From Gracilaria vermiculophylla (lineage: Eukaryota; Rhodophyta; Florideophyceae; Gracilariales; Gracilariaceae): 25,503 nt of DNA. Positions 9,269-18,961 of this stretch are shown in pieces. Both the position numbers and the translations under genes were made by a program. The notes beneath the pieces are model-generated. The model was given only the letters and a program-made list of their open reading frames with translations. It had not been told where the DNA came from and searched no databases. Every line of letters starts with the position of its first letter. Position 1 is the stretch's first letter. The stretch covers positions 501,344 through 526,846 of the forward strand of contig JAHNZQ020000092.1 in the NCBI GenBank assembly GCA_019155205.2, given 5' to 3'.

Positions 9269-10447
9269 CTACGTTATAGTGGCTGAGTATGCTACATAAT
9301 TTTCCTCGATCTTCTTGGAGCTCTTAAAGCAGAAGATAGAATTTTTTTTCTTGACCTGAAGGAGTTTTTCATTTGAATATTTGGATAAAACGGTGCACCA
9401 CCCTTTTTGAAAATAAACTCGATGTCCGCGTTCATCACTTTGCCAAATAGATAAAATGTGCGTAGCAATTTCCGGGACAAATAAAACATCCTGCACAGGC
9501 AGTGTCTTCATAGACCCATGCATAGAAATTTCCATAAGTATGCTTCCCTTTTCAGTTGATTTGACATGGGTTCCATCTCCTAGTCTGATGGTAACTGGCT
9601 CAGTTCTTTTTAAAGTTTCCTGCATAGACCACTTTCGATTATTGGTCATGTGGAAGGATGCACCAGAGTCCATATACCATGTTCCATAGATTTTTCTTTG
9701 GTCTTGTTTAGCCATCAAAAGATTTTCGGAGGACGTATTGCTCGTGTTGGGTTGTGTAGAATTTTTCGTATCCTTTTCGGGTTTTCTACAGTCCGCAATT
9801 TTGTCCCCTTTGTTTCCACAGTAGTGACAGTTATAGGGAAATTTGTATTTTTGATTGTTGACTTTTCCCTGTAGGAGACTTTCAGATTTTTCTTGCCCTT
9901 CAGACGGTTTTTGTCTGGACTCTTCACTCAAAATTCTAGCGTGAATTTCTTCAATGCTTAGCTTTTCAGCTATATTTTCCAATGTAACAACCAAACTTTC
10001 ATAGCTTTTTGGTAAGCTACGCAATAATCTTATAATATATTCTTCTTTTGTTTTATCCACCCCGAACTGTTTCAATTTTGTTTTGAGACGTTTTCATTCT
10101 TCTATATGTTGTTTGGCTGATTCTCCCTCGTGGAGCCTTTTTGACGTAAAGCGCTCCTCCGTGTCCATTTTGTTCGCCATACCCTTATTTTCGTATACTT
10201 CTGCTAGGGCGTTTCAGGCTTCTGTACCTGTTTTGCATGACTCAACATAGACTATTTGATTATCATCGACTGATAAACAAATATCTATTAATGCTTTCTC
10301 ATTAGCAGTAGCATTATTTTCTTCTTCTGCTACAGCTTTCCAATTCCCCTTCTTCTTAGGGTAATTTGTCTTGCGAAATTTCCAAGAGAAATAATTATGT
10401 CCATTAATTTTCTCTATTTTGAAAGTACTTTACTCTTCTATATCCAT
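9269..10447 (-). pseudogene. Copia-1 gag and protease
   Basis: The ATG at 10445-10447 opens a frame with a copia-type gag start (KIEKINGHNYFSWKF). It continues through a UBN2-like capsid region (LRSLPKSYESLV), a zinc knuckle at 9788-9829 in which the His of CX2CX4HX4C is Asp, and a protease site DSGAS (9662-9670). Stops are TAA 10430-10432, TGA 10214-10216, TGA 10094-10096 and TAG 9269-9271. All lie in one frame, and several sit where Trp or Gln would be expected. Downstream the frame runs directly into the integrase. Confidence 0.85.
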
Positions 10448-10506
10448 GTTTCTTGTTGACGTGAACTAACGAGTTTCGATTATCGGAAATGACACAGCGT
10501 ACTGTA

Positions 10507-10511
10507 CTGTT
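10507..10511. repeat. Target-site duplication of Copia-2, left copy (ACTGT)
   Basis: ACTGT directly precedes the Copia-2 5' LTR. The same five bases follow the 3' LTR at 16103-16107. The left flank is the leader of Copia-1, 60 bp before its gag ATG, so Copia-2 went into Copia-1. Confidence 0.9.
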
Positions 10512-10956
10512 GTGGCAACTTCAACATTGTCAGTGTCATGAAGCAGATGCTTGTGACACACTGTAGACGTCAGTAGTCTAAAAGGTCTACAGTGTGCCTC
10601 CCATAGTCGCGATTCTGTTTTATGTTTTGAATGCAACAGAGATAATGCATTGCGGAAGAGATGCCTGCAACTCTAAGGCAATTGCATCTCTGAATGTTAA
10701 AGTCTAATGCAACTGCACTAACAGTGCAGCTACTGAACCATAGCAACTTTAAAGGGCGCAAGCAGACCCTATAAGTAGAGCTAGTCCGATGAGTAGTAGG
10801 ATCATCGGACTACAAGAAAAGAAACCGTGCCAGTTGTGGAGTTGACCTCCACGAGCCTGTTGTGCTCTCCCACTTTGCCATGCGTTGAATACGCAACCAC
10901 TACTCTACCTCCCCTTATTAGCCAATCACACCTCGCTCAGTATGGGACTTCTCACA
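10512..10956 (+). repeat. Copia-2 5' LTR
   Basis: It runs from TGTGGCAAC to CTTCTCACA and matches 15657-16102. A TATA-like box (TATAAG) is at 10770-10775. A perfect 11-bp hairpin follows at 10782-10812, with arms TAGTCCGATGA and TCATCGGACTA. Short ORFs in the LTR are artefacts of the repeat. Confidence 0.93.
10770..10812 (+). promoter_or_regulatory. Copia-2 LTR TATA box and hairpin
   Basis: TATAAG at 10770-10775 is followed six bases later by an 11-bp perfect stem with a 9-nt loop. In the 3' LTR (15916 onward) the TATA is kept, but two bases of the right arm have changed, so pairing is weakened there. Confidence 0.4.
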
Positions 10957-10969
10957 GTTATGGGCCCAG
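10957..10969 (+). other. Copia-2 primer-binding site, initiator tRNA-Met half
   Basis: GTTATGGGCCCAG starts on the base after the 5' LTR. It is the reverse complement of the anticodon arm (CTGGGCCCATAAC) of eukaryotic initiator tRNA-Met, not of its 3' acceptor end. Drosophila copia is known to prime from a cleaved half of this tRNA at the same sequence. The match is seen directly; use as a primer is inferred. Confidence 0.85.
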
Positions 10970-12246
10970 GTGGGCGCCCTATTCCGGATCAAGCCAGGAG
11001 ACAGGACATTCTCTCTCCTCCAGTGCTAACCGCTGAAACAGACATGTTCAGATGCAGAAAACAAGTTGCGCTTTGGACTACGACCGTTAAAATGTACGCA
11101 AAAGGAGGCGAAAAGCGTGCAAAAGGACTCTAGAGCGCTCTTGGTATCACGCTCTTCAACGCTCTAGATGACATCTATTCATCGCAAATTGAACAAGCAA
11201 TCGCAGCCGGTACTATCAACCTAGAAGCATCAGAAGATGATGTTATGAACCCTGTCAACCAGATGAAAACAGTACAAGATATCATCGCCCTTGTGGCCTA
11301 AGACTCGCCAACTGACAGCATCCGCCGCCTTGTCAGAATGCTGCGTGATGTCTTTGCCTGTGTTCGGAAGGAAGACGAGACTCCTTCTGACTTCGCTCGG
11401 CAATTCAGATTTATTGCGTTAGACTACCTGAACGAGAGCAGTTTGGCGCACTCTCAGCAGGACACACAGAACTTCGCCATGTTGCTTCTCGAGAACGCCA
11501 AGCTACCAGCAGATGTCTACAGTTCTGTAATTACAAGACTAGTCGCGTCCGCTACCCAACGCACCAGCACGTCCGTGAACAAGATCTACGTCATTAGCAA
11601 GAAACGCCTCGATATGATTCACAGCGAAGCGACCAAGATTAAGACCCAGGATACGCAGTCCTCTGCAGAAGATCACCGAGCCGCCGCCAAATCGAACATC
11701 TCCATCACCGAGGCAACAGCGAAAACTAACGAGCCTCGTGGAAAAAAAGACAAGAGCATCTTTAAGGTTCGTCTCGCCGACGCATTCTTCGTCATGTCAG
11801 ACCTCAAAGTTCCCTTTCCGCTAGACAATAAAAAGCAGCAAGGCATACAAAAAGACGCCAAGAAATTGAGCACGATGCTCGGCAAGAGAGAATACCACCA
11901 GAACGGTAGTAATGAGAACCTAAAGAAACACAAGAATACGACGATTCCGTCCGGCCAAGGCCCCAAAGCGAGCACAAGATGCCACAACTGCAAACAACCA
12001 AACAATTGGTATAAAGACCCTGAATGAATCTACAACTTAATAAAGCAGCTCATGCAAGAAAAGGAAATCCATGCAGACGTCGTACAGAAGCTTTCCCCTG
12101 AGATAAGAAATGCGTTTAAGGATGAGGCAGGCAACATCACCACAAAGGCTTCTGCAAGCAATATTGTAGGATTCATTGGTAGCGCACATGACAAGCCAGA
12201 CAAGAAGAGAGACCAGAGTAAGAACAGGACCTCGTATTTTCGGTAA
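10960..12246 (+). pseudogene. Copia-2 gag, broken
   Basis: One frame is open from inside the LTR (ATG 10942) through an ATG within the primer site (10960) and on through gag. Stops are TAG 11131-11133, TAA 11299-11301, TGA 12025-12027 and TAA 12244-12246. The middle has a capsid-like stretch (RKEDETPSDFARQFRFIALD, from about 11368). Near 11983-12024 lies a zinc-knuckle remnant, CHNC followed by Asn where His belongs and Pro where the last Cys belongs. Gag would form the particle and bind RNA. An upstream leader free of stops makes the true start uncertain. Confidence 0.75.
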
Positions 12247-12251
12247 AGGGA

Positions 12252-14055
12252 TTGGAAACGCTTCTATCTGATCCCAATCCGATTCTGGATGAAGGAGCAC
12301 AAACGTCAACAGGCGGTATCGAAAACGCTGTTACCCTCTGCGATGTCCTTGGCATACCTCTCGAACTAGACCCGCCACGAGATGTGTACCTACACGGTTG
12401 GGATGATACGTGCTTGGGAGCACGACGGATCATTTGCTCATGGACACTCACCGTCCATGATACCCAAGGAAGGCCAACGTCGCTGACATTCGACCTTGTC
12501 CCAGGGTCATCTTCTCTGATCGTGGGTAATGACGTTCGACAGTATTGCAACACTTACAATCTCGAGGAGCAACAGTGTCTCCGCATCCGCCGACCAACTG
12601 ACGATGGAGATCGATACCTGTTCACATATCTAATACCTGAAGATAACCGCTCTCGCCTTGAAATTGCACCTCACCCACTGTCTGTCAAAACCACCTTGCT
12701 CAGTAACATATACACCACGTCCGCACGCACACCGTTAGCATTTTGTAAGCGTGTGTATCGTTACACACACGCCACCGTCAAAGTAATGAAAATGCTTTGC
12801 ACAGACGCAGGCATGCTCAACCCCGCACTTGAAGAAGCCATCGAAAGGGTTTATGCCGCATGCGAAATATGTGCAAAAAATGGACTTCCACTGCCGACAC
12901 GGAAAGTTTCGCTAACACATGTCAATCAAGGATTTAATGTTGAAATTCAAATTGATTTTCTTTTCCCGACCATCCGTGGCGAGAAGCGTACAGTGATGAA
13001 TATCACAGACACTGGCACATCCTACACCACTTTATGCCTCACCGGCAACCGCAATGCCGACACCATGATCCAAAACTTGGAGGTATACTGGATATGCCAG
13101 AATGGTGCTCCAGAAGCCATCTCAGCAGACAATGAATATAACTGCACAGCCCTTCGGGAGTTTCTTGCAGCCCATGAAATTCAATTCAAACCGAGACCCA
13201 GACGCCGTCACAACAAAACAGGAATTGTTGAAAGGAAGAATGGCACAGTGAAACGAATCCTTTCCAAGCTGGATAACGAACAGAGTACAGCCGACACCGA
13301 GACCATCATCGCCCGTTCTGCATTCTTTTCCAACCAATTTTCAGGGAATAGGATACTCAGTTCCTTCTAATTGGTGCGTGGATACCGCCCTTCTGTTGTC
13401 GGTCTCCCTCAAACGGTCGTGACCGATGAGAACCTTCAGGCGCACAAGGAACAGACGGCTGTGCGGAAACTAAAATGCCTCATGCAATCACGTATTCACA
13501 ACGTGAATCGAAGAGAACACTTTCAACCCGGAAACCCCGTCTGGGTGTTTTTTAAGAGGAGCAAACAAAACGATCCTGTTCGATGGGTCAAAGCTCAGAT
13601 TGTCTACGCGCACCCAGAATTTATCGAGGTCAAGAGAGCTACAAAAGGACGACCCATGCGTGTAGCTTACGAAGACGTTCGCTTTGCCCCACAAGGCGAA
13701 CTCACAGCTGAACTTATGTCTTGTTCCCTTGAAGAGGAACTGGGAAAAGCCATGGATCCCGAACAAGCAACACCGGATACTGATACGCCTGTCCCCGATA
13801 TAGCACCTCCCGCTGCACCGCCATCAACAAGCCTTCTCACGTCCGCTGAAGCACCCACCAACACCAACGCTATTCCTGTCGATGATGGAGCGAAGGACAT
13901 TGGCAACTATGCGACAAGCAATAGCGCAACAGTTGCACCACCACTTGATGGACAGTCACTGAAACGTGACTTGAGCGGAGAAGTCGAACAGATCCATAAT
14001 GTCATCGGCTCTAAACATGTTACGTCGTCTCAACTCACCTTCAACGCCTCCACAC
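12252..14055 (+). pseudogene. Copia-2 protease and integrase
   Basis: Numbering from 12252: ILDEGAQTSTGG (11-22) stands where the D-T/S-G protease site belongs, with Glu as the middle residue. A degraded zinc-binding domain ends in ACEICAKNG (C204, C207). Integrase catalytic residues are D235 in QIDFLFP, D293 in SADNEYN and E327 in GIVERKNG, with 33 residues between the last two, close to the usual 35. A TAA at 13368-13370 sits in SSF-stop-LVRGYRPS; the same frame then continues to about 14055 through a WVKAQIV...RVAYEDVR segment typical of the integrase C-terminus, followed by a Pro/Ala/Thr-rich linker. A frameshift near 14055 leads to RT. Confidence 0.85.
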
Positions 14056-15614
14056 ATCATACAAGAAGCCCTCAAACGTTAACACGACGCAAACTGGGGA
14101 GATGCATACACTACAGTTGCTGATGTCAACGTTCCACGCCAAGCGAATGTGATCACCTCCCACGTCGTGTACAAGATCAAGACAGACGAAAACGGAAGGC
14201 GTGCCATGAAGGCAAGGATTGTTCCCAATGGAAACCACGATGATCAGAAAGACGACATTCGGAAGGACTCGTCCAACGCTCCTCTCTTTATCGTCCGCCT
14301 TCTTCTCTCGCTTGCTACCTTTTTGGGTTTTCGCATTAGAACTGCCGATATTAAGGGTGTCTTCTCCAAGGCGGGCCAATTACTCGAGACATATACGTAA
14401 GACCGCCTCGCGAATGAAATGCAGAGAGAGGTATCCTGTGGAAGTTACTAAAGCTCCCCTACGGCATCGCCGATGCTGGCAGGCAATGGCATAAAACTGT
14501 TGAACAGTGGATGGTTGGTATGGCACACCTGGAACGCGTTATTGGACTGCCGCAACTTTTCATCAAAAGGAACGAGTCGAGCCGTATCGACTTATTGATT
14601 GCCAAAGTTACAGACCACTTCCTTCTAGCCGGGCATATTCGTGAAATGCAGAAGCTCACCACAATTCTTCAAGACCGTTTCGTTGTCGGAAAGGTCATCT
14701 TAGATGATATGATCCATTTTGATGGATGTGAGGTCGAGCAATCTTCAGCCAGAGACATCACAACGTCAATGGCCAGGTATCTGGAACGTCTTAGGCCGAT
14801 CGAGATCTCAAGATCCAGAAAGAAAGAGCAAGACCAACAGGCTACTGCGACCGATCTTACCCAATATCGATCCCTCGCTCGCACCCTTATGTATCTTGGG
14901 AATGGCGTGCTACCACAGGCGGCATTTGTGACTTCAACACTGCAACAACTGATATCAATAGTCAAAGTTGAGCAACTCATCACCGTAAACAACATGCTCA
15001 ATGAAATTCTAACTCTGGAACCGAAGATCACATTCATAGCTCCACCAGCTCCGCAAGAAATCGCTGAAGTCATTGTTACGCCTTTCTCAGACGCTTCATT
15101 CAATCATGGGGCCGCCAACGGCTACGAACAAACAGGGATTATATCGGAACTCAGGATCATGATGAAGAATGGAGCTGATCTCTTCCACACGATAGACTGG
15201 GCGAGCAACAAACAGCGCAGAGTGAGCTACTCACCCTACGGAGCGGAAGTCTTAGCCTGTGCCGACGCTGACGACAGAGGTTTTTACCTAAAGTAGGGGC
15301 TCAATGATATTTTTGCACAAACTAAAGTACGAAGTGAACTATGCACAGCCTCCCGATGTCTGTATGACACCATCACTACGCTACACGAAGCAAGAGACTA
15401 CCGCCTGCGCGCGACGATTCAGCGCCTGCGAAACAGCTTCGACGCTCAAGAGTTGGAGGTCATGAAGTGGATACTTGGAGATGCTAACCCCGCAGATGCG
15501 CTAACCAAGCGTAATCCGAACACGTCACAGCTCCTGATCCAGCTACTGTCTTCTAGGATCATCTGTATAGGTATTGATTCAGGATGTGCTGTTAACCGCG
15601 AGCAATGGAAATGA
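14056..15614 (+). pseudogene. Copia-2 reverse transcriptase and RNase H
   Basis: The first RT part is in a second frame (VITSHVVYKIKTDENG at 14149 onward; first catalytic Asp in RTADIKGVFSKAG) and shifts near 14370 back to the main frame. There KLPYGIADAGRQWH is the copia counterpart of YGLKQAPRAWY. The active site reads VTDH at 14607-14618, so the second catalytic Asp is His (codon CAC) and polymerisation should fail. RNase H carries PFSDASFN, YGAEVLAC and the closing GDANPADALTK. Stops: TAA near 14080, TGA near 14413, TAG 15294-15296. The pol frame ends at TGA 15612-15614, 42 bp before the 3' LTR. Confidence 0.87.
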
Positions 15615-15642
15615 TATGCTAGTTCACGCTCAAGTATTTCGC

Positions 15643-15656
15643 GCGACTGGGGGGGA
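15643..15656 (+). promoter_or_regulatory. Copia-2 polypurine tract
   Basis: GACTGGGGGGGA ends directly against the 3' LTR, the expected site of plus-strand priming. Confidence 0.75.
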
Positions 15657-16102
15657 TATGGCAACTTCAACATTGTCAGTGTCATGTAACAGATGCTTGT
15701 GACACACTGTAGACGTCAGTAGTCTAAAAGGTCTACAGTGTGCCTCCCATAGTCGCGATTCTGTTTTATGTTTTGAATGCAACAGAGATTATGCATTGTG
15801 GAAGAGATGCCTGCAACTCTAAGGCATTTGCATCTCTGAATGTTAAAGTCTAATGCAACTGCACTAACAATGCAGCTACTGAACCATAGCCACTTTAAAG
15901 GGCGCAAGCAAACCCTATAAGTAGAGCTAGTCCGATGAGTGGTAGGATCATCGGGCAACAAAAAAAGAAACCGTGCCAGTTGTAGAGTTGATCTCCACGA
16001 GCCTGTTGTGCTCTCCCACTTTGCCATCCGTTGAATACGCAACCACGACTCTACCTCCCCTTATCAGCCAACCACACCTCGTTCAGTATGGGACTTCTCA
16101 CA
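15657..16102 (+). repeat. Copia-2 3' LTR
   Basis: It matches 10512-10956 with about 20 differences. It starts TATGG where the 5' copy starts TGTGG, so the conserved TG end has become TA. A perfect 12-bp inverted repeat at 15703-15742 (arms CACACTGTAGAC and GTCTACAGTGTG, 16-nt loop) lies in the U3 part; the 5' copy of this segment is one base shorter. Confidence 0.92.
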
Positions 16103-16107
16103 ACTGT
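16103..16107. repeat. Target-site duplication of Copia-2, right copy (ACTGT)
   Basis: These five bases after the 3' LTR equal those before the 5' LTR (10507-10511). Right of them the Copia-1 leader resumes. Confidence 0.9.
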
Positions 16108-16304
16108 ACGGTTGATTACGGTTTTTGACGGTTTTTGACGGTTTTGCTCGATTCTGATGGCACGGTTTTCGAATTTCTGATTTCTGTACTGTATGATTCT
16201 ATGGTTTTCGTACAATCTCGAACTCCTACGATGTTGTTTGGATTTCAAGTTCACAGCCGACTTCTAAGCTGTTGTACTAGCGACGAGATTGACATAGGCG
16301 TAGT
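16108..16304 (-). other. Copia-1 untranslated leader, distal part
   Basis: This is the part of the Copia-1 leader between its primer site and the Copia-2 insertion; the rest is 10448-10511. It holds a short tandem repeat, GGTTTTTGAC in about three copies at 16120-16145. No coding sequence is evident. Confidence 0.7.
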
Positions 16305-16318
16305 CTGGGCCCAAAACC
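16305..16318 (-). other. Copia-1 primer-binding site, initiator tRNA-Met half
   Basis: On the minus strand GGTTTTGGGCCCAG starts directly after the LTR. It differs at one base from GGTTATGGGCCCAG, the complement of the initiator tRNA-Met anticodon arm and the primer site of Drosophila copia. This site also fixes the inner LTR boundary at 16319. Confidence 0.82.
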
Positions 16319-16602
16319 TATTGTAAATAGGTGTAGTACAGAGCTTAGGATAACCTCTAGTAAACGCACTGTTGTTTTATCTCGATGACCCGGTTTGACT
16401 TCTATCATTCATCAAACCTGGTCTGCAATTCTTTCTTATATAGTATTCTCATAATGTTCTATAGTTTTCTAGAACTTCTCATAGTTTCTATCATAAAGCA
16501 TAACATACTTCTACATAACTTCTTCTATAGAACCTTCTAGAAGTCTCTAGATATTAGCAGTTTCTAGTTGCTTCCTAGAAGCTTCTAGATGCTTCTACAA
16601 CA
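16319..16602 (-). repeat. Copia-1 5' LTR
   Basis: It is a 284-bp copy of 6301-6576, including one extra stretch of about 8 bp near 16507-16520. It was tested as a solo LTR and rejected: the GATGC duplication and the primer site make it the 5' LTR of Copia-1. Confidence 0.92.
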
Positions 16603-16607
16603 GATGC
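16603..16607. repeat. Target-site duplication of Copia-1, right copy (GATGC)
   Basis: It matches 6296-6300. The Gypsy reading frame resumes at the next base in phase with its frame before the insertion. Confidence 0.9.
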
Positions 16608-17306
16608 AATCACTGAAGTCTTTCCAAAATGAATGGAACTCTGTTATATTTGACACGACTTTCGTCGGTTTCTCGGATAACGCAGAGGTCAGGCTTCTAA
16701 CAGATCGAGGTGCCTCCGAAAACTGTATTATACGCAAAACAATTGAATTTTTAAAGAAGAAGGGATGCATAAGAGACATCGTGATATTGCAGGTACCGGA
16801 TATCTATTACATGTTTGATGAAGGTGCACAGGCCATTTTGTCCTACAAGAAGTGTACAGCAAATCTGGAGTTAGGTGTCAAACATGCCACACGTCTGCGT
16901 ATTCGTATCGCTTGCTGGCGCATCATGGATGTCGCTTGCGATCAAGTATTGAATGGTCGAGAATCTCTGAGATGTTTGGGGCTGAACAATAGGAAGCATC
17001 TGGAGGCGGCGGTAACGAGACTCGATGGGGAAATTAATATCAGCACGCTCGCCTGGTACCCTCCAGTGGAAAACGTTACCTCCCGAATGGCGTCGCTATT
17101 GTCGAGTACTGCTCTGTGTACCACGGGTTTGAAAACCTCAGCGACGATGAAGAGCTCCATGAAGACAATGTGTACATCGATCTCAGGGATGATGACCCCG
17201 AAGATCTGGACGCAGCTTTAGAACACCTTTTCACATATGCTAGGGGCAATGGAATGACTCCCAGTGACTGTGAACAGCTATAAAGGTTTTTTCAGAAGCT
17301 GGGAAA
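16608..17306 (+). pseudogene. Gypsy protease region
   Basis: The frame runs from 16608 to TAG 17219-17221 and carries the aspartic protease remnant LLTDRGASENCI (DRG at 16703-16711), where the D-S/T-G middle residue is Arg. A frameshift near 17085 moves the coding sense to another phase, which gives an acidic stretch to TAA 17281-17283. A second shift leads into RT at 17307. The ATG at 16589 lies in the Copia-1 LTR and is not a true start. The protease would process the polyprotein; with Arg in the active site it should not. Confidence 0.7.
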
Positions 17307-18961
17307 GTGCTCCATCTTCGGCTGGGCAAAACAACGCCGCCCAAAGTCGAACCACTGCCAGTAGAGAACCTGGAGGGGCATGAGCCAGTCACGGTAAAAT
17401 TAAAACGGTACGCAACGCCACATAGGAAGTATATGGACATCTTCCTTTAGTAAGTGGTAGACGTGGGATTCATATTCCCAAATCCTAAGGCCTAGTGGCA
17501 GTGTGCTCCATTGGTTGTACCCAAGAAGAGTGGAGTGACGTTCAGGCTCACATTCGCTCTCCTGCCGCTCAATGTCGCGACTAAGAAGATTGCACGGCAA
17601 ATGCCTTATCTTGAGGCGAAGATGCAGGCTTTTGGAGGAAGCACTGTCTTTGCGGCAATTGATCTAGTGTCCGGATATTGAAAGCTTCCACTACATGAGG
17701 ATTCGTAAGACAAGTGCTTCTTCGTTACACTCAACGGCGTACACTCATCTCGCAGAGAGCTCATGGGGATGAAGAATGCTGAACCACATTTCCAAAGATT
17801 ACTATATCCGCTTTTTGAGCATGTGAAGCAGTCTCTCACGCATTGGATAGATGATTTCACATTGCATGAAGAAGATGAGGAGATAATGTTGGATGAATGG
17901 CTGAGTTTCTCCATGTGTGTCAAGAGAAAGGCCTCTACGTCTCTGCCCGGAAATCTAGTTTCCTCAATAGAGAAATTCGCTGGTGTGGTCGAATCATTGG
18001 CGAACGCGGATACCGGATGGATCCGACACGGGTGGAAGCCTTTCGAGATTTGCAGATGCCTTATGAGGCAGACGAACTCTGTGAATTTATCCATTTCTGT
18101 AGGTGAATGGGTCATGGAATATCAGATCTAGTTGCTCGAATGAAACCGTTGAGCACGATTTTAGAACAAAGGTACGAAAAAGTCGGGAAGCGAAAGGAAA
18201 AGATGCTCCGACGAGTGCATTTATGGCGCCTATCTTGGGGACCAGACCACGAATCCGCGTTCAAAGATGTTCAAGAAAGCCTACGCAACAGTGAAAGGTT
18301 AGCTCTTGTCAGAGAAGATAGTATTATTTGTTTATTTACAGACGCTTCAGAGACGTTTTGGTAAGTAGTAGTGACGCAGACAGAAGGAGACCAGCTGGAA
18401 TGCCCAGTCGAGACACAGGAGCACAAGCCCCTTGGATTCTTGGGTGGGGCGTGCAGTAAAACACAGGAAAGATGGACAACGTATGAGAAGGAAGCTTATG
18501 CGATCTTTCAAATGTTCAAGAAGATGGACTGCATCCTTCATGGCCGCGTCAATTCCATCGTGTTTAGAGACCATCAGAATCTTCTGTTTGTGTTTTGTTC
18601 TATAGCGTTTGAGCCATTGTTAGGAATGCACATCATATGCAATGTACAGCGATTGGATTTGTATCTTGCGAGATTTGATTACGTTATTCAGCATACTGAA
18701 GAGCACAAAAACACTTTTGCGGATATGCTGACGGGCTGTAAGAAAGGAAACCGGTCCAGACCATCAGCCAGATCGGTCTCCAGACTTTTGTTTACCTCAG
18801 CCCAAATACAGCTTTCGCCCGAATCTTTACCATGGCCCAATATGGCAGATAACGCGGCTTTCCAGCAGAGAGCGGAGAAAGAGGAGGATGTCGTCAAGAA
18901 TGAGGACGGAATGCTTTGGGTCAAGGAAGTATATGGATCCCCAACAATGATGTTGAAATAA
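17307..18961 (+). pseudogene. Gypsy reverse transcriptase and RNase H
   Basis: The N-terminal KVEPLPV...RYATPHRKYM block starts at about 17340. VPKKSG, AIDLVSGY (17655-17678; first catalytic Asp) and WIDDF (Asp pair 17850-17855) are the RT core. A frameshift near 17900 is followed by WCGRIIGERGYRMDP and the RNase H residues TDASE (D at 18341), KEAYAIF (E) and RDHQNL (D). Stops include TAG 17448-17450 and TAG near 17493, TGA 17679-17681 after SGY where Trp is expected, TAA near 17706, TGA 18104-18106 within FCR-stop-MGHG where Trp is expected, and TAA near 18365. The frame ends at 18961. Confidence 0.88.

Larger units (their letters stand above)
10512..16102 (+). mobile_element. Copia-2: Ty1/copia element nested in Copia-1
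   Basis: Plus-strand element of 5,591 bp with LTRs 10512-10956 and 15657-16102 and ACTGT duplications. The gag, protease, integrase, RT and RNase H order is that of Ty1/copia, but the protein motifs differ from Copia-1: a DEGAQTSTGG protease site, HNKTGIVERKNG in the integrase and a VTDH active site in RT. I think it resembles the GalEa-like copia group known from red algae and aquatic animals; this is from memory. The LTRs differ at about 20 positions plus one indel, so it is the youngest of the three. Stops and frameshifts make it non-autonomous. Confidence 0.93.
6301..16602 (-). mobile_element. Copia-1: Ty1/copia element inside Gypsy gag-pol, interrupted by Copia-2
   Basis: Minus-strand element with 3' LTR 6301-6576 and 5' LTR 16319-16602, bounded by GATGC duplications. 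Removing Copia-2 (10512-16107) leaves about 4.7 kb, a normal copia length. The order gag, protease, integrase, RT, RNase H is diagnostic of Ty1/copia. Hallmarks include a DSGAS protease site, a D,D-35-E integrase, the AMYGLKQAPRAWYK motif in RT and an SSTEAELIA motif in RNase H. Stops and frameshifts interrupt all parts. The two LTRs differ by about 20 substitutions plus one indel of about 8 bp. Confidence 0.93.

Noticed and set aside
8260..9874. Plus-strand ORFs across Copia-1 (for example 8672-9076, 9456-9689)
   Set aside because: They are antisense shadows of the well-supported minus-strand integrase, protease and gag frames.
10570..10761. Minus-strand ORF in the Copia-2 LTR, repeated at 15716-16042
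   Set aside because: Its duplication only reflects the two LTR copies; the reading frame is not conserved in length between them.
16319..16602. Solo LTR
   Set aside because: The GATGC duplication pairs it with the LTR at 6301-6576, and a primer site lies directly inside it, so it is the 5' LTR of Copia-1.
16589..16607. ATG at 16589 as the start of a gene
   Set aside because: It lies in the Copia-1 LTR and reaches the Gypsy protease frame by chance; the frame really continues from 6300.
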